Positions 18,003 through 26,749 of a stretch of DNA of 64,000 bases are shown piece by piece. Below the pieces are notes generated by a model. That model saw only the letters and a list, made by a program, of their open reading frames with translations. It did no database searches and was not told where the DNA came from. The translations under genes were made by a program, and so were the position numbers. Positions within the stretch are counted from its first letter, which is position 1. Each line of letters begins with the position of its first letter. The stretch is from NCBI GenBank assembly GCA_937891425.1, contig CALAGD010000064.1, forward strand, positions 29,508 to 93,507, written 5' to 3'. Source of the stretch: an uncultured Pigmentiphaga sp. GTDB lineage: Bacteria; Pseudomonadota; Gammaproteobacteria; Burkholderiales; Burkholderiaceae_B.

Positions 18003-19094
18003 CTATTCGGACGGGTTTTCGTCGTTCTCGCCCGCGGGCTGCGACTGGTCGTCATCGGAATTCGCGAACAGCGCCCAGGTGGCGATGAACAGGGCAGCGA
18101 TGAGCGGCCCGATGACAAACCCGTTGATGCCAAACAGCGCCATGCCGCCCAGCGTGGATATCAGCACGACGTAGTCGGGCAACCGCGTATCTTTTCCCAC
18201 CAGGGTGGGCCGCAGGAGGTTGTCGACCAGGCCGATGACGAAGATTCCGTAGAGAATCAGGATGATGCCATGCCAGAAGGAACCGGTAACCAGAAAGTAC
18301 ACGGCGACCGGCGCCCATACCAGACTGGCACCAACTGCCGGCAACAGCGACAGGAAAGCCATCAGTACGCCCCACAGCAGCGCTCCCTGAATGCCGAAGA
18401 ACCAGAAGATCAGCCCGCCGAGGCAGCCCTGCGTAATGGCAATAATGACATTGCCCTTCACCGTTGCCCGGACGACCGCCGTGAACTTGGCGAACAGCTG
18501 CTGCTTGCGGGATTCCTCAAGCGGAATTGCATTGCGCACCGAGCGCGCAAGCTGGGTACCATCGCGAAACAGGAAGAACAGCAGATACAACATCACCGCA
18601 AAGCCGACGATGAAATTGAACGTGTTCTGCCCGATCGCCACCGCCCGATTGGCCAGCATCTGGCTGGCCGCCAGTACCGCCTGCGACAGGCGCTGGCGAA
18701 GCTCGCTGAAATCACCCGCTCCGAAGCGCGCGAGCAGCTCCTGCAGGCTGGCTGGCAGGGCCGCGCGGATCTGTTCGGCATACCTGCCGAAGTCGATTTC
18801 GCCGCTGCGTATCAGCTCGTAGACCTGTGTGGCTTCTCGAATCAGTGACGCCGAGATCAGGATGACGGGCAACACGGCAATGAGGATGCAGATCAGGAGC
18901 GTGATGAACGCGGCAAGGTTTTGCCGTTGCCCGCACAGCCGCAGGACCTGTCGGTGCAGTGGTGAAAAAATGATGGCAAGAATGACTGCCCAGAAAACGG
19001 CCGCATAGAAAGGAAGCAGAACCGCGCCAAACGCAAACGTGACCAGTCCCAGCAACAACAAGAAGGCTTTGTGTTCAAGCGAAAACTTGCGCAT
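18003..19094 (-). CDS. AI-2E family membrane transporter
   Basis: A 363-residue integral membrane protein with about eight hydrophobic segments in the pattern of the AI-2E (TqsA/PerM/YdiK) family: paired segments near residues 10-50, a segment at 60-85, a soluble middle with a helical region (about 90-150), then several segments from 155 to 345. The family includes autoinducer-2 exporters and Na/H antiporters, so the substrate is not known. The tail is acidic and hydrophilic (SDDDQSQPAGENDENPSE). It is convergent with the PIN-PhoH gene. Confidence 0.85.
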   Translation of the reverse strand: MRKFSLEHKAFLLLLGLVTFAFGAVLLPFYAAVFWAVILAIIFSPLHRQVLRLCGQRQNLAAFITLLICILIAVLPVILISASLIREATQVYELIRSGEIDFGRYAEQIRAALPASLQELLARFGAGDFSELRQRLSQAVLAASQMLANRAVAIGQNTFNFIVGFAVMLYLLFFLFRDGTQLARSVRNAIPLEESRKQQLFAKFTAVVRATVKGNVIIAITQGCLGGLIFWFFGIQGALLWGVLMAFLSLLPAVGASLVWAPVAVYFLVTGSFWHGIILILYGIFVIGLVDNLLRPTLVGKDTRLPDYVVLISTLGGMALFGINGFVIGPLIAALFIATWALFANSDDDQSQPAGENDENPSE

Positions 19095-19232
19095 TCAGGC
19101 CCTGCCCTTCCTAGCAATGTGCATGGTGCAACATAGCACAGTTCAGCGGCTCGCGGATCAGTGCCTACCCGGCGGATAGGGCACGGGACATCCCGATCCG
19201 GCCTGGGCCATGGAGGGGCGTCCCACTGCGAA

Positions 19233-20603
19233 TCAATACGGTGCGGCGGTGTAATTCAGGAAGCGCGTGCTCGATCCCTGGAAGGTCAGCCGGACAGTGC
19301 CTATCGGTCCGTTACGCTGCTTGCCGACGATGATTTCCGCGACACCCTTGTCGGGGGTATCGGGGTTGTATACCTCGTCGCGATAGATGAACAGGATCAG
19401 GTCGGCATCCTGTTCGATGGCACCGGATTCGCGCAGATCGCTCATCACCGGGCGCTTGTTGGGTCTTTGTTCCAGGCTGCGGTTGAGCTGCGACAAGGCG
19501 ATCAGGGGGCAGTCAAGCTCCTTGGCCAGGCCCTTGAGTGAGCGGCTGATCTCGGAAATTTCCGTTGCGCGGTTCTCGCCCGCGCTGGATGCTCCCATCA
19601 ACTGCAGATAGTCGATGATGATGAGCCCGAGCTTTCCACACTGCCGCGCAAGCCGCCGCGCCCGCGCGCGCACCTCCATCGCTGTGAGCGCTGGCGTCTC
19701 GTCAATGTACAGCTGCGCTTCCTGCATGCGCTGGATGGCGTGCGTCACGCGCGGCCAGTCATCGGGCTCAAGCCGTCCTGTACGCAGCCGATGCTGATCC
19801 AGCATGCCCACCGAGCCCAGCATCCGCATCGCCAGCTGCGTTGCGCCCATTTCCATGGAGAACACGGCAACGGGCAGTCCCTGCTCGATCGCCACGTACT
19901 CGCCAATATTCATGGAAAACGCCGTCTTCCCCATGGACGGACGGCCGGCCACGATGATGAGGTCGCCCGGCTGCAAACCGGACGTCATGCGGTCGAGATC
20001 GACGAAACCGGTGGGGACACCCGTGACCTCGTTATCGCCCTCGCGGTGATAGAGCTCGTCGATACGGTCGACCACATGAGCGAGCAGCGGCTGCAACTCC
20101 TGGAAGCCGGCGGTGCCTCGCGCGCCGTCTTCAGCGATCTGGAAGATCTTCGATTCAGCTTCGTCGAGTATCTGCCGTGTTTCCTTGCCCTGCGGATTCA
20201 GTGCATTGGCGGCGATCTCGTCGGCTACGGTAACCAGGCGACGCAGCACCGCGCGATCGCGCACAATCTCGGCGTAGCGGCGGATATTGGCCGCCGACGG
20301 GGTATTGTGCGCAAGCGAGTTGAGGTAAGCCAGCCCGCCAACTTCCTCGGCCTTGCCCGCGGTTTGTAATGATTCGAACACCGTCACGACGTCAGCGGGC
20401 CGGGTCAGGTTGATCAGTCGTGCGATATGCTGATAGATGAGACGGTGATCGTAACGATAGAAATCGTTCTCGCTCAATACGTCTGCGATGCGATCCCAGG
20501 CAGCATTGTCCAGCAACAGCCCGCCCAGGACGGCCTGTTCGGCTTCGATCGAGTGCGGAGGGATACGGAGGTTTTCCAGATGCGGATCGGTTGCTTGGTT
20601 CAT
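19233..20603 (-). CDS. dnaB: Replicative DNA helicase DnaB
   Basis: A 456-residue hexameric fork helicase. The N-terminal collar domain starts at RIPPHSIEAEQAVLGGLLLDN. The RecA-like motor has Walker A GRPSMGKTAFSMNI, Walker B LIIIDYLQLM, and the LSQLNRSLEQRPNKRP segment. No intein is present. It lies downstream of the rpsF-priB-rpsR-rplI operon on the same strand, but a strong terminator separates them. The start at 20603 gives the standard N-terminus. Confidence 0.97.
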   Translation of the reverse strand: MNQATDPHLENLRIPPHSIEAEQAVLGGLLLDNAAWDRIADVLSENDFYRYDHRLIYQHIARLINLTRPADVVTVFESLQTAGKAEEVGGLAYLNSLAHNTPSAANIRRYAEIVRDRAVLRRLVTVADEIAANALNPQGKETRQILDEAESKIFQIAEDGARGTAGFQELQPLLAHVVDRIDELYHREGDNEVTGVPTGFVDLDRMTSGLQPGDLIIVAGRPSMGKTAFSMNIGEYVAIEQGLPVAVFSMEMGATQLAMRMLGSVGMLDQHRLRTGRLEPDDWPRVTHAIQRMQEAQLYIDETPALTAMEVRARARRLARQCGKLGLIIIDYLQLMGASSAGENRATEISEISRSLKGLAKELDCPLIALSQLNRSLEQRPNKRPVMSDLRESGAIEQDADLILFIYRDEVYNPDTPDKGVAEIIVGKQRNGPIGTVRLTFQGSSTRFLNYTAAPY

Positions 20604-20925
20604 GGCGGATCAAAGGACATCAGGCGGCGACCAACTGCGCCTGGCTGCCTGAAAGAATAACGGGAAACGGCCCGCATGAACATGTTACGGGCCGTGCCAT
20701 TGCGGGGAGTGCGCGACCACTGGACAAGCCCATGTCATCGACAATCAGATGAGACTCGCCGATGCAGATTGCAAGTGAGACAACCCGGCGCCTGGCGCTG
20801 GTGGCTGACTGCCGCGTGCTATCCCGGGGCCGCGGATCAGCTGGAGATGGCGCGCGGCGATGGCAAAAAAATGGGTCGGGAATTCCGACCCATTTTTCCG
20901 GACGTGCCAGAACCTCCCGTCGTGC
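20604..20925. other. Intergenic region between dnaB and rplI
   Basis: No gene is seen in these 322 bases. The rplI side holds the operon terminator (20865-20897). The dnaB side holds a second hairpin, ACGGCCCG (20667-20674) with CGGGCCGT (20688-20695), 64 bases before the dnaB start and followed on the minus strand by only three U residues. That hairpin may be a weak terminator or part of the dnaB leader. A dnaB promoter must lie here but could not be assigned. Confidence 0.5.
20865..20897 (-). terminator. Terminator of the rpsF-priB-rpsR-rplI operon
   Basis: A perfect stem ATGGGTCGG (20871-20879) with CCGACCCAT (20885-20893) and a 5-base loop, flanked by A6 on the left and T4 on the right. 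On the minus strand the stem ends in six U residues. It lies 29 bases past the rplI stop. Confidence 0.9.
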
Positions 20926-21381
20926 TCAGATGGTTTCGCCCGTCACGACGACCTTCACGGTAGCAACCACGTCGGTGTGCAGATGCACTTCGGCCTGGAA
21001 CTCGCCGATTTGCTTGAACGGACCGTCTGGCAGGCGCACCATCTGTTTCTGGACGGTGTCGAACCCCGCGTTACGAAGGGCGTTGGCGATATCGGCATTG
21101 GTAACCGAACCGAACAGGCGGCCATCGACGCCGGCGCGCTCGCGCAGCTCGATGACATGATCGGCCAGGCGCTCGGCGACCGATTGGGCAGCTGCCAGGC
21201 GTTCCGCCTGTTGCTTTTCGATCTCGGCACGACGCGCTTCGAACTCCTGGAGTGCTTCCGGGGTAGCGCGCTTGGCCTTGCGCTGCGGGATGAGATAGTT
21301 ACGTGCGTAACCATCCTTCACCCGGACAACCTCACCAAGCTGGCCCAGGTTGGCAACTTTCTCAAGCAGAATGACTTGCAT
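20926..21381 (-). CDS. rplI: 50S ribosomal protein L9
   Basis: A 151-residue ribosomal protein of the large subunit. The N-terminal RNA-binding domain begins MQVILLEKVANLGQLGEVVRVKDGYARNYL, followed by the long connecting helix rich in Ala, Arg and Glu (EALQEFEARRAEIEKQQ) and the C-terminal domain. Length is normal. It is the last gene of the operon, 18 bases after rpsR and directly before a strong terminator. Confidence 0.98.
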   Translation of the reverse strand: MQVILLEKVANLGQLGEVVRVKDGYARNYLIPQRKAKRATPEALQEFEARRAEIEKQQAERLAAAQSVAERLADHVIELRERAGVDGRLFGSVTNADIANALRNAGFDTVQKQMVRLPDGPFKQIGEFQAEVHLHTDVVATVKVVVTGETI

Positions 21382-21399
21382 GTCCTGTTCTCCCGGCGC

Positions 21400-21681
21400 T
21401 TACTTGTGGTTGTCGGTGTACGGCAGCAGAGCAAGATAGCGCGCACGCTTGATGGCGGTATCGAGCTGCCGCTGAAAGTGCGCCCGGGTACCGGTCAGGC
21501 GTGCCGGGATGATCTTGCCGCTTTCCTGAATGAAATCACGCAGCGTGTCGATGTCCTTGTAATCGATGTGCTCGACGCCAGCCGCAGTAAAGCGGCAGAA
21601 ACGACGACGCTTGAACAACGGATTCTGTTGGGCATAACGCCGCTTCGCGGCTTCACGCTGTTTCTTTCCTACTGTGGCCAT
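21400..21681 (-). CDS. rpsR: 30S ribosomal protein S18
   Basis: A 93-residue small-subunit protein that pairs with S6 in the 30S platform. The core NPLFKRRRFCRFTAAG, IDYKDIDTLRDFI, GKIIPARLTGT and RALYLALLPYTD-type tail (here RARYLALLPYTD) is present. It lies between priB and rplI as in most betaproteobacteria. Confidence 0.97.
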   Translation of the reverse strand: MATVGKKQREAAKRRYAQQNPLFKRRRFCRFTAAGVEHIDYKDIDTLRDFIQESGKIIPARLTGTRAHFQRQLDTAIKRARYLALLPYTDNHK

Positions 21682-21824
21682 GATTTGCCTCTCGTATCAG
21701 ATATCGTGTGCCAGCCTGGGTGAAACCCGACCGGCCATGTGCTGTGGGCGACACTCCTGCGCTTGCGGTTGACTGTACCGCCCCCTGCGGGCGCGCACAC
21801 CACTCACGCAGCTGTACCTGGAGA

Positions 21825-22145
21825 TCACTCGCAATTGGCAGCGCCCGATGATACCGGCATGGGTGACGCGTGCTGCAGGTGTATTCGCAGACGTCTCGAC
21901 CCTTTGCGCACCGGCGCCAGAAAGCCCTCGATGCGCAGTGAAGTGCCCAAGGGAAGATCCGCCAGCATCAGGGCCAGATCGCCCAGTGCGATGGCGGGCA
22001 CCGTGAAGGACACCTTCCGGATACCGCCGGCCTCGGTAACCTCAGACTGGTGATCAAGCACAAGGTCGAGCACCGGAATGCCGGCTGGCGTATAGCGCAA
22101 CGGCTGGCACTCGATGAGCGATGCCGTGATGCGCAGTGCGTTCAA
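21825..22145 (-). CDS. priB: Primosomal replication protein N (PriB)
   Basis: A 106-residue single OB-fold protein that helps PriA reload DnaB at stalled forks. The sequence begins MNALRITASLIECQPLRYTPAGIPVLDLVLDH-like and keeps the beta-barrel pattern through VRKGSRRLRIHLQ. Its position between rpsF and rpsR identifies it. The stop lies 143 bases before rpsR, a longer gap than usual in this operon. The last residues (SSGAANCE) are outside the fold. Confidence 0.92.
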   Translation of the reverse strand: MNALRITASLIECQPLRYTPAGIPVLDLVLDHQSEVTEAGGIRKVSFTVPAIALGDLALMLADLPLGTSLRIEGFLAPVRKGSRRLRIHLQHASPMPVSSGAANCE

Positions 22146-22190
22146 CCAACCCTCTGAACCAGGTCGTGCAGGAATGCCCGGTACCAGACC

Positions 22191-22577
22191 TTATTCCGCC
22201 GACTGCTCGGCTGCGGCGGCCTGCGCTTCGGCCGATGCCTTGCGCGCTTCTTCGCGTTCGACCGCCTTCATCATGGGCGACGGCGCGGTTTCGGCCTTCT
22301 TGGTCCTCACGATGAGATAGCGCAACACTGCATCGTTGTACCGGAATGCGTGCTCAAGTTCTTCAAGCGTGGGCTGGCCACACTCGATATTCATGCACAC
22401 ATAGTGCGCCTTGACAAGCTTCTGGATAGGATACGCAAGCTGGCGACGGCCCCAGTCTTCCAGACGATGGATAGCACCGCCCTGCGACGTAACCATGGAT
22501 TGATAACGTTCGATCATGGCGGGCACTTGCTCGCTCTGATCGGGGTGCACGATAAACACCACCTCGTAGTGACGCAT
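22191..22577 (-). CDS. rpsF: 30S ribosomal protein S6
   Basis: A 128-residue small-subunit protein. The start at 22577 (MRHYEVVFIVHPDQSEQVP) follows AAGGAGT and matches all S6 proteins; the frame is open upstream without similarity. The core ends near NDAVLRYLIVRTKKAET, followed by an Ala/Glu-rich tail. It is the first gene of the operon, 45 bases before priB. In many bacteria the S6:S18 complex represses this mRNA by binding its leader; the leader here is about 105 bases, but no clear binding site was recognised. Confidence 0.97.
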   Translation of the reverse strand: MRHYEVVFIVHPDQSEQVPAMIERYQSMVTSQGGAIHRLEDWGRRQLAYPIQKLVKAHYVCMNIECGQPTLEELEHAFRYNDAVLRYLIVRTKKAETAPSPMMKAVEREEARKASAEAQAAAAEQSAE

Positions 22578-22688
22578 GTAGACTCCTTGTGGATGAACGC
22601 ACAAAAAGTGCCTTGTTTTCAAGACACCCCTTGCGCGAATCAGCCCGCAAAATGGGAAAACCCACCCTGTCGAGCAAGAAAACCACTT

Positions 22689-22716
22689 ATTATGGCACGT
22701 TTGCAAGATAAAGCAA
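22689..22716 (-). promoter_or_regulatory. Probable promoter of the rpsF operon
   Basis: On the minus strand TTGCTT (22716-22711) and CATAAT (22694-22689) are separated by 16 bases. This would start the transcript near 22682, about 105 bases before the rpsF ATG. It lies in the gap after the FAD disulfide reductase gene. Confidence 0.5.
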
Positions 22717-22763
22717 GGCCTGCCCCCGAAGCGCCAAGCCCGTAACGTTGCCGAACACCTCTC

Positions 22764-24191
22764 TCAGGCCACCGCGCCCGCCCGCTCGACCACGTTTCGC
22801 GCTTCCGCAAGCTTGGCCGCAGCGTCACGCAAGGCCGTGCGCAACCCTTCCTCAACCACCGGGTGATAGAACGGCATCTGCAGCATGCGCTCGATGGTCA
22901 TCTCCTGCTCGATGGACCAGGCAAGCAGGTGGCCCATATGCTCCGCCGCGGGCCCCGCCATTTCCGCACCTAGCAGGCGACCGGTAGCCACGTCGGCATA
23001 CAGATGGAGCCGACCACGGTTCTTGCGCATGATACGGGAACGCCCCTGGTTGTGGAAGCTGACCTCGCCAGTCACGTACGTGCCCGGCTCGAGGTCGGGC
23101 ACACGGCGGCCCACCATCGCGAGCTGTGGGTCGGAGAATACGATGGACAGCGGCACCGTACGCCGGCCGGGCCTTACGTCGGGATAGCGGGCGGCGTTCA
23201 GTCCGGCAATTCTCCCTTCGTCCGAGGCCTCATGCAGCAGCGGAACATCATTGTTGGCGTCACCCGCTATGAACACCGGCAGGTCGGCAATCTGCAGGGT
23301 GGTACGGTCGAAGCGAGGCACGCCGCGCTCATTCAGTGGAATGGAAGTGTTTTCCAGGCCGAGCCCAGCCATGTTGGGACGCCGCCCGGTAGCCATGAGC
23401 AGGTAGTCGAAACGCTCCACCACACGCTTGCCGTCGAGGTCGATGTACGTGAGTTCCACTTCGTCGCCGACCCGCACGACCCCCTCCACCTTCGCATCGG
23501 TATCCAGGTAGAACTCGCTCTGGAATGCTGCGAGCGCCGCATCGCGCACGGCCCCGTCGGCCAGTCCGCCCAGCAGCCCCTGTACCCCGAACATGCGAAT
23601 ATGCACGCCCAGCCGCGCCAGCGCCTGGCCCAGTTCCAGCCCGATCACTCCAGGGCCAATCACGGCTACGCGCCGGGGCAGATCGTCCCAATCGAACACG
23701 TTGTCGTTGACGATGAGGCGATCGCCTGCCGGCTTGTACATGTCGAGCACGACCGGGCTGGAGCCGGTCGCGATGACCACCGCCGAGGCTTCAATCCGGG
23801 TATGGCCGTCGACCTCGAGTACGGTATCGGATACGAAACGCGCATGCCCGCGCACCTTGTCCTCGGCCGAAAACCCGTCGACCGCCTCAAGCACGAAGCC
23901 GACGAAGCGGTCGCGCTCGCTGCGGACGCGCTGCATCACGGCCCGCCCGTCGACATGTACCTTCCCCTCGACGCGGATGCCGAAAGCTCCTGCGTCGTGT
24001 ACCGCGTGCGCCGCCTCGGCTGCCGCGATCAGCAATTTCGACGGCATGCAGCCGACCCGTGCGCACGTGGTGCCATACGGGCCACTCTCGATGACCACGG
24101 CGCGCTTGCCGGTACTTCGCGCGGCCCGGTAGGCATTCATGCCCGCGGATCCGGTACCGATGATGGCAACATCCGTCTGCAGCGTTTTCAT
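22764..24191 (-). CDS. FAD-dependent pyridine nucleotide-disulfide oxidoreductase, dihydrolipoyl dehydrogenase-like
   Basis: A 475-residue flavoprotein. It has the FAD fold IIGTGSAGMNAYRAAR (residues 10-25), the redox disulfide YGTTCARVGCMPSK, the NAD(P) fold VAVIGPGVIGLELGQAL, and the C-terminal HPVVEEGLR dyad. The active-site wording (CARVGC rather than CLNVGC) places it with Lpd3-type enzymes, not with 2-oxoacid dehydrogenase complexes. It follows the peroxiredoxin-glutaredoxin fusion by 44 bases on the same strand. This suggests it recycles that peroxidase or its low-molecular-weight thiol, as in the glutathione amide system of Chromatium. That role is inference. The start at 24191 fits the fold. 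Confidence 0.82.
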   Translation of the reverse strand: MKTLQTDVAIIGTGSAGMNAYRAARSTGKRAVVIESGPYGTTCARVGCMPSKLLIAAAEAAHAVHDAGAFGIRVEGKVHVDGRAVMQRVRSERDRFVGFVLEAVDGFSAEDKVRGHARFVSDTVLEVDGHTRIEASAVVIATGSSPVVLDMYKPAGDRLIVNDNVFDWDDLPRRVAVIGPGVIGLELGQALARLGVHIRMFGVQGLLGGLADGAVRDAALAAFQSEFYLDTDAKVEGVVRVGDEVELTYIDLDGKRVVERFDYLLMATGRRPNMAGLGLENTSIPLNERGVPRFDRTTLQIADLPVFIAGDANNDVPLLHEASDEGRIAGLNAARYPDVRPGRRTVPLSIVFSDPQLAMVGRRVPDLEPGTYVTGEVSFHNQGRSRIMRKNRGRLHLYADVATGRLLGAEMAGPAAEHMGHLLAWSIEQEMTIERMLQMPFYHPVVEEGLRTALRDAAAKLAEARNVVERAGAVA

Positions 24192-24235
24192 GATCCTCAC
24201 CAACTCAAGTACATGCCGAATCTTACCCTGTAGCA

Positions 24236-24967
24236 CTAGAGCGCCGCACGCTTGAGGTCATCAAGGCCACCAATGAGCTGGCCATCGATGAATACCTGCG
24301 GTGCCGTCATGCTGCCGCTGACTGCGCCCAGGATCTTGCCGCGGTTGTGGTTCTCAAGGGGGATTTCGCTGAACACGTAGCCCCTGGCCGCCAGAATCTC
24401 CTTGGCCTCTGCACAGAACGGACAGCCGGGCTTGCTGAAGATCACCACCTGCGCCGGTTTCTTTGCATCCGGCGCGATGTACTCCAGCATGGTATCGGCA
24501 TCCGACACTTCGAACGGATCGCGCTCCACTTCCGGCTCGATGAACATCTTCTCGACGATGCCGTCGTTCACCAGCATGGAGTAGCGCCAGCTGCGCTTGC
24601 CGAAACCGAGGTTGCGCTTGTCGACCAGCATGCCCATGCCTTCCGTGAATTCACCATTGCCGTCGGGCAGCAATGTCAGGTTTTCACATTCCTGATCTCT
24701 GGCCCATTCGTTCATGACGAAGGTGTCGTTCACCGACAGACAGATGACGTCGTCGATGCCGTGCGCGCGAAAGGCCGACGCCAGCTCGTTGTAGCGGGGC
24801 AGATGTGTGGATGAGCAGGTGGGCGTGAAGGCTCCTGGCAGGGCGAAAACCATTACCCGCTTGCCCCTGAAGAGCTGATCGGTGGTCACCTTCGTCCAGT
24901 CGTTACCGACGCGGACGTTGAAGGTGACGTTGGGAACGGGCCTGCCCTCGTGATTGGAAAGTGCCAT
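24236..24967 (-). CDS. Peroxiredoxin-glutaredoxin fusion (Prx5-Grx hybrid)
   Basis: A 243-residue two-domain peroxidase. Residues 1-160 are a Prx5 peroxiredoxin with the peroxidatic cysteine in FALPGAFTPTCSSTHL. Residues about 170-243 are a glutaredoxin with active site KPGCPFCAEAKEIL and the TAPQVFIDGQLIGG glutathione-binding loop. Such fusions use glutathione directly to reduce hydroperoxides. The ATG at 24967 follows an AGGGGG ribosome site. It lies first of a two-gene unit with the FAD disulfide reductase. No oxyR is adjacent. Confidence 0.92.
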   Translation of the reverse strand: MALSNHEGRPVPNVTFNVRVGNDWTKVTTDQLFRGKRVMVFALPGAFTPTCSSTHLPRYNELASAFRAHGIDDVICLSVNDTFVMNEWARDQECENLTLLPDGNGEFTEGMGMLVDKRNLGFGKRSWRYSMLVNDGIVEKMFIEPEVERDPFEVSDADTMLEYIAPDAKKPAQVVIFSKPGCPFCAEAKEILAARGYVFSEIPLENHNRGKILGAVSGSMTAPQVFIDGQLIGGLDDLKRAAL

Positions 24968-25071
24968 GGAACCCCCTGACAGGTAAATGACTATCCGTGC
25001 TACGCACGAGGTTTCACCATGATGGGAAGCCCGTGTCAACAGAGCGCCGGCCGCGCTGAGCGGTATCGCGC

Positions 25072-25368
25072 TCAAACGCCACCCATGCGGGCGCGCAGCT
25101 GGTCGAGTTCGTCCATCAGTTCAAGCACAAGCGCGATGCCAGCCGGGTTGATGCCCAAGTCGCGCCGCAGCGCCAGCGCCCGCCGCAAGCGAGGCAGCTG
25201 CGAGCCCAGAAAATGCCATTGTCCCTCGCGGCGGACCGGCTCGACCACCCCTTGATCCACCAGTTCGACCACCCAGTCGACCTGGACGCGGCACAGGCTG
25301 CATACCTGATCGACCGATACGGTGACGCTGTCATCGAGTACAGTGCCGACAATGACCTCCGTCTTCAT
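25072..25368 (-). CDS. cbpM: Chaperone modulator CbpM, MerR-like
   Basis: A 98-residue MerR-type helix-turn-helix protein (VSVDQVCSLCRVQVDWVVELV, then LRRALALRRDLGINPAGIALV). Small MerR-like proteins immediately after cbpA are CbpM modulators that bind the J-domain of CbpA and block its activity. Its ATG overlaps the cbpA stop in an ATGA arrangement, so the two are made together. Confidence 0.88.
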   Translation of the reverse strand: MKTEVIVGTVLDDSVTVSVDQVCSLCRVQVDWVVELVDQGVVEPVRREGQWHFLGSQLPRLRRALALRRDLGINPAGIALVLELMDELDQLRARMGGV

Positions 25369-26327
25369 GACTTCCCTCCCATCGACCGGCGCGGGTCAAA
25401 CCGCATTTCACGCTCCATCATTTCATACAGTTCGCGCGCACGTTCGGTATTGGCCGGGGGCAACGCAATCTGCAGCACGACATACATGTCGCCAGGAGGA
25501 TTGCCAGGCAAGCCCTTGCCGCGCAGGCGCAGCTTGCGCCCGGCACCTGAGTTCGCGGGAACGGCAACTTCCACCGGGCCCGTGGGCGTTGGCACGTGCA
25601 CCGAGCGCCCCAGAGCGGCTTCCCAAGGTGCTACCGGCACGTCGAGATACAGATCGCGCCCCTCGAGCCGGTACAGCGGGTGAGGGTTGAAATCGACTTC
25701 AAGATAAAGGTCGCCCGGAGGACCGCCACGCACGCCAGGCTCGCCCTGTCCGGCCAAACGTATCTGCTGGCCAGGACGAATGCCGGCGGGGATGCGCACA
25801 TTCAGTAGCTTCTCGCGCACGACAATGTGGCCCGACGCGTCGATTTCCGGCACACGCAACGACAGCTGGCGCGTAGCACCGTGGAAGGCGTCTTCAAGGT
25901 CGATGCTGATCCGTGCATAGGTGTCGCGTCCCGCTCCCGGCCCGCCGGCGCCCCGCGCGTGCATGCCGCCACGGCGTCCGAGGCCACCAAACAACGAATC
26001 AAAAAAATCACTGAAATGCGCTGCCTCCTCGGCCGTGAACCCATCACGGTCACCGTGCCCTCCGGTGGCGAATTCCCATCCGGGCGGCGGGGTGAAGTCT
26101 TCACCGGCGCGCCAGTTCGCGCCCAGGCGGTCGTACGCCGCCCGCTTCTCCGGATCGGACAGGACCTCGTGCGCCTCGTTGACTTCCTTGAAACGTTCTT
26201 CGGCGTCAGGCTCTTTGCTGACGTCAGGATGATACTTCCGCGCCAGCTTGCGGTAGGCGCGCTTGATGTCATCCTGGCTCGCGTCGCGCGATACACCGAG
26301 TATCTGGTAGTAGTCCTTGAACTTCAA
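25365..26327 (-). CDS. cbpA: DnaJ-class co-chaperone CbpA (curved DNA-binding protein)
   Basis: A 320-residue Hsp40. The J-domain (residues 1-68) includes the HPD triad in ARKYHPDVSKEPDAEERF. A Gly-rich linker follows, then the two C-terminal substrate-binding barrels (residues about 130-300). No zinc-finger region is present, which separates it from DnaJ. The start is the TTG at 26327, preceded by GGGAG and giving the familiar KFKDYYQILGV; the next upstream ATG adds ten unrelated residues. It helps DnaK and can bind curved DNA. Confidence 0.92.
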   Translation of the reverse strand: MKFKDYYQILGVSRDASQDDIKRAYRKLARKYHPDVSKEPDAEERFKEVNEAHEVLSDPEKRAAYDRLGANWRAGEDFTPPPGWEFATGGHGDRDGFTAEEAAHFSDFFDSLFGGLGRRGGMHARGAGGPGAGRDTYARISIDLEDAFHGATRQLSLRVPEIDASGHIVVREKLLNVRIPAGIRPGQQIRLAGQGEPGVRGGPPGDLYLEVDFNPHPLYRLEGRDLYLDVPVAPWEAALGRSVHVPTPTGPVEVAVPANSGAGRKLRLRGKGLPGNPPGDMYVVLQIALPPANTERARELYEMMEREMRFDPRRSMGGKS

Positions 26328-26369
26328 GCGGAATCTCCCGAGCAGACATCCGTGCAATCAACTTACCAT

Positions 26370-26681
26370 ATGCGCGCGCTTCAGTGCGCTTTCAATAGCG
26401 CCCGAGGCTTCTGTGGCGAGCATTTCATGCTGTCCGACGTCAGCCAGCTGCAGAAGAAAGCGCATACGGGACACTACAGCGTCACCGCAGCCGTCGTGGC
26501 CAATTCCGACCTCATCGCGGTCATGCCGGAACGCGCGGTACCTCCGGGCCTGCCACTCGAGCGGCTGCACCTGCCCATAGGAATTGCCGACGCCCTGGTC
26601 AGGCAGTTCTGGCACCGGCGTCATGACGTCGACCCGGGCCACCGGTGGTTGCGCGAGACCATCGGGGAGATGGCCTTCTGA
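26370..26681 (+). pseudogene. Remnant of a LysR-family regulator (C-terminal end only)
   Basis: A 103-codon frame whose last 60 residues read like the end of a LysR substrate-binding domain: HYSVTAAVVANSDLIAVMPERA, then the family ending FWHRRHDVDPGHRWLRE. An intact LysR protein is about 300 residues, with an N-terminal helix-turn-helix, and none of that exists upstream, where cbpA occupies the other strand. This is therefore most likely a decayed 3' end left after a deletion. The stop is followed by a run of nine T residues (26700-26708). Confidence 0.6.
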
Positions 26682-26723
26682 ACTGGCTACGGCCCTCCGT
26701 TTTTTTTTGATGCCGGAGAGCCC

Positions 26724-26745
26724 CTGGCAGTTACTGATCTGCCAG
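26724..26745 (-). other. Hairpin directly after the rhlE stop
   Basis: A perfect 7-bp inverted repeat (CTGGCAG at 26724-26730 and CTGCCAG at 26739-26745) with an 8-base loop, five bases past the rhlE stop. On the minus strand it is followed by an A-run, not a U-run, so it is not a standard terminator. It may still protect the 3' end. Confidence 0.35.
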
Positions 26746-26749
26746 CCTC

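Noticed and set aside
26690..26710. T9 run after the LysR remnant as a rho-independent terminator
   Set aside because: No stable stem lies directly before the run on the plus strand; only a 4-bp GGCC pairing is possible.
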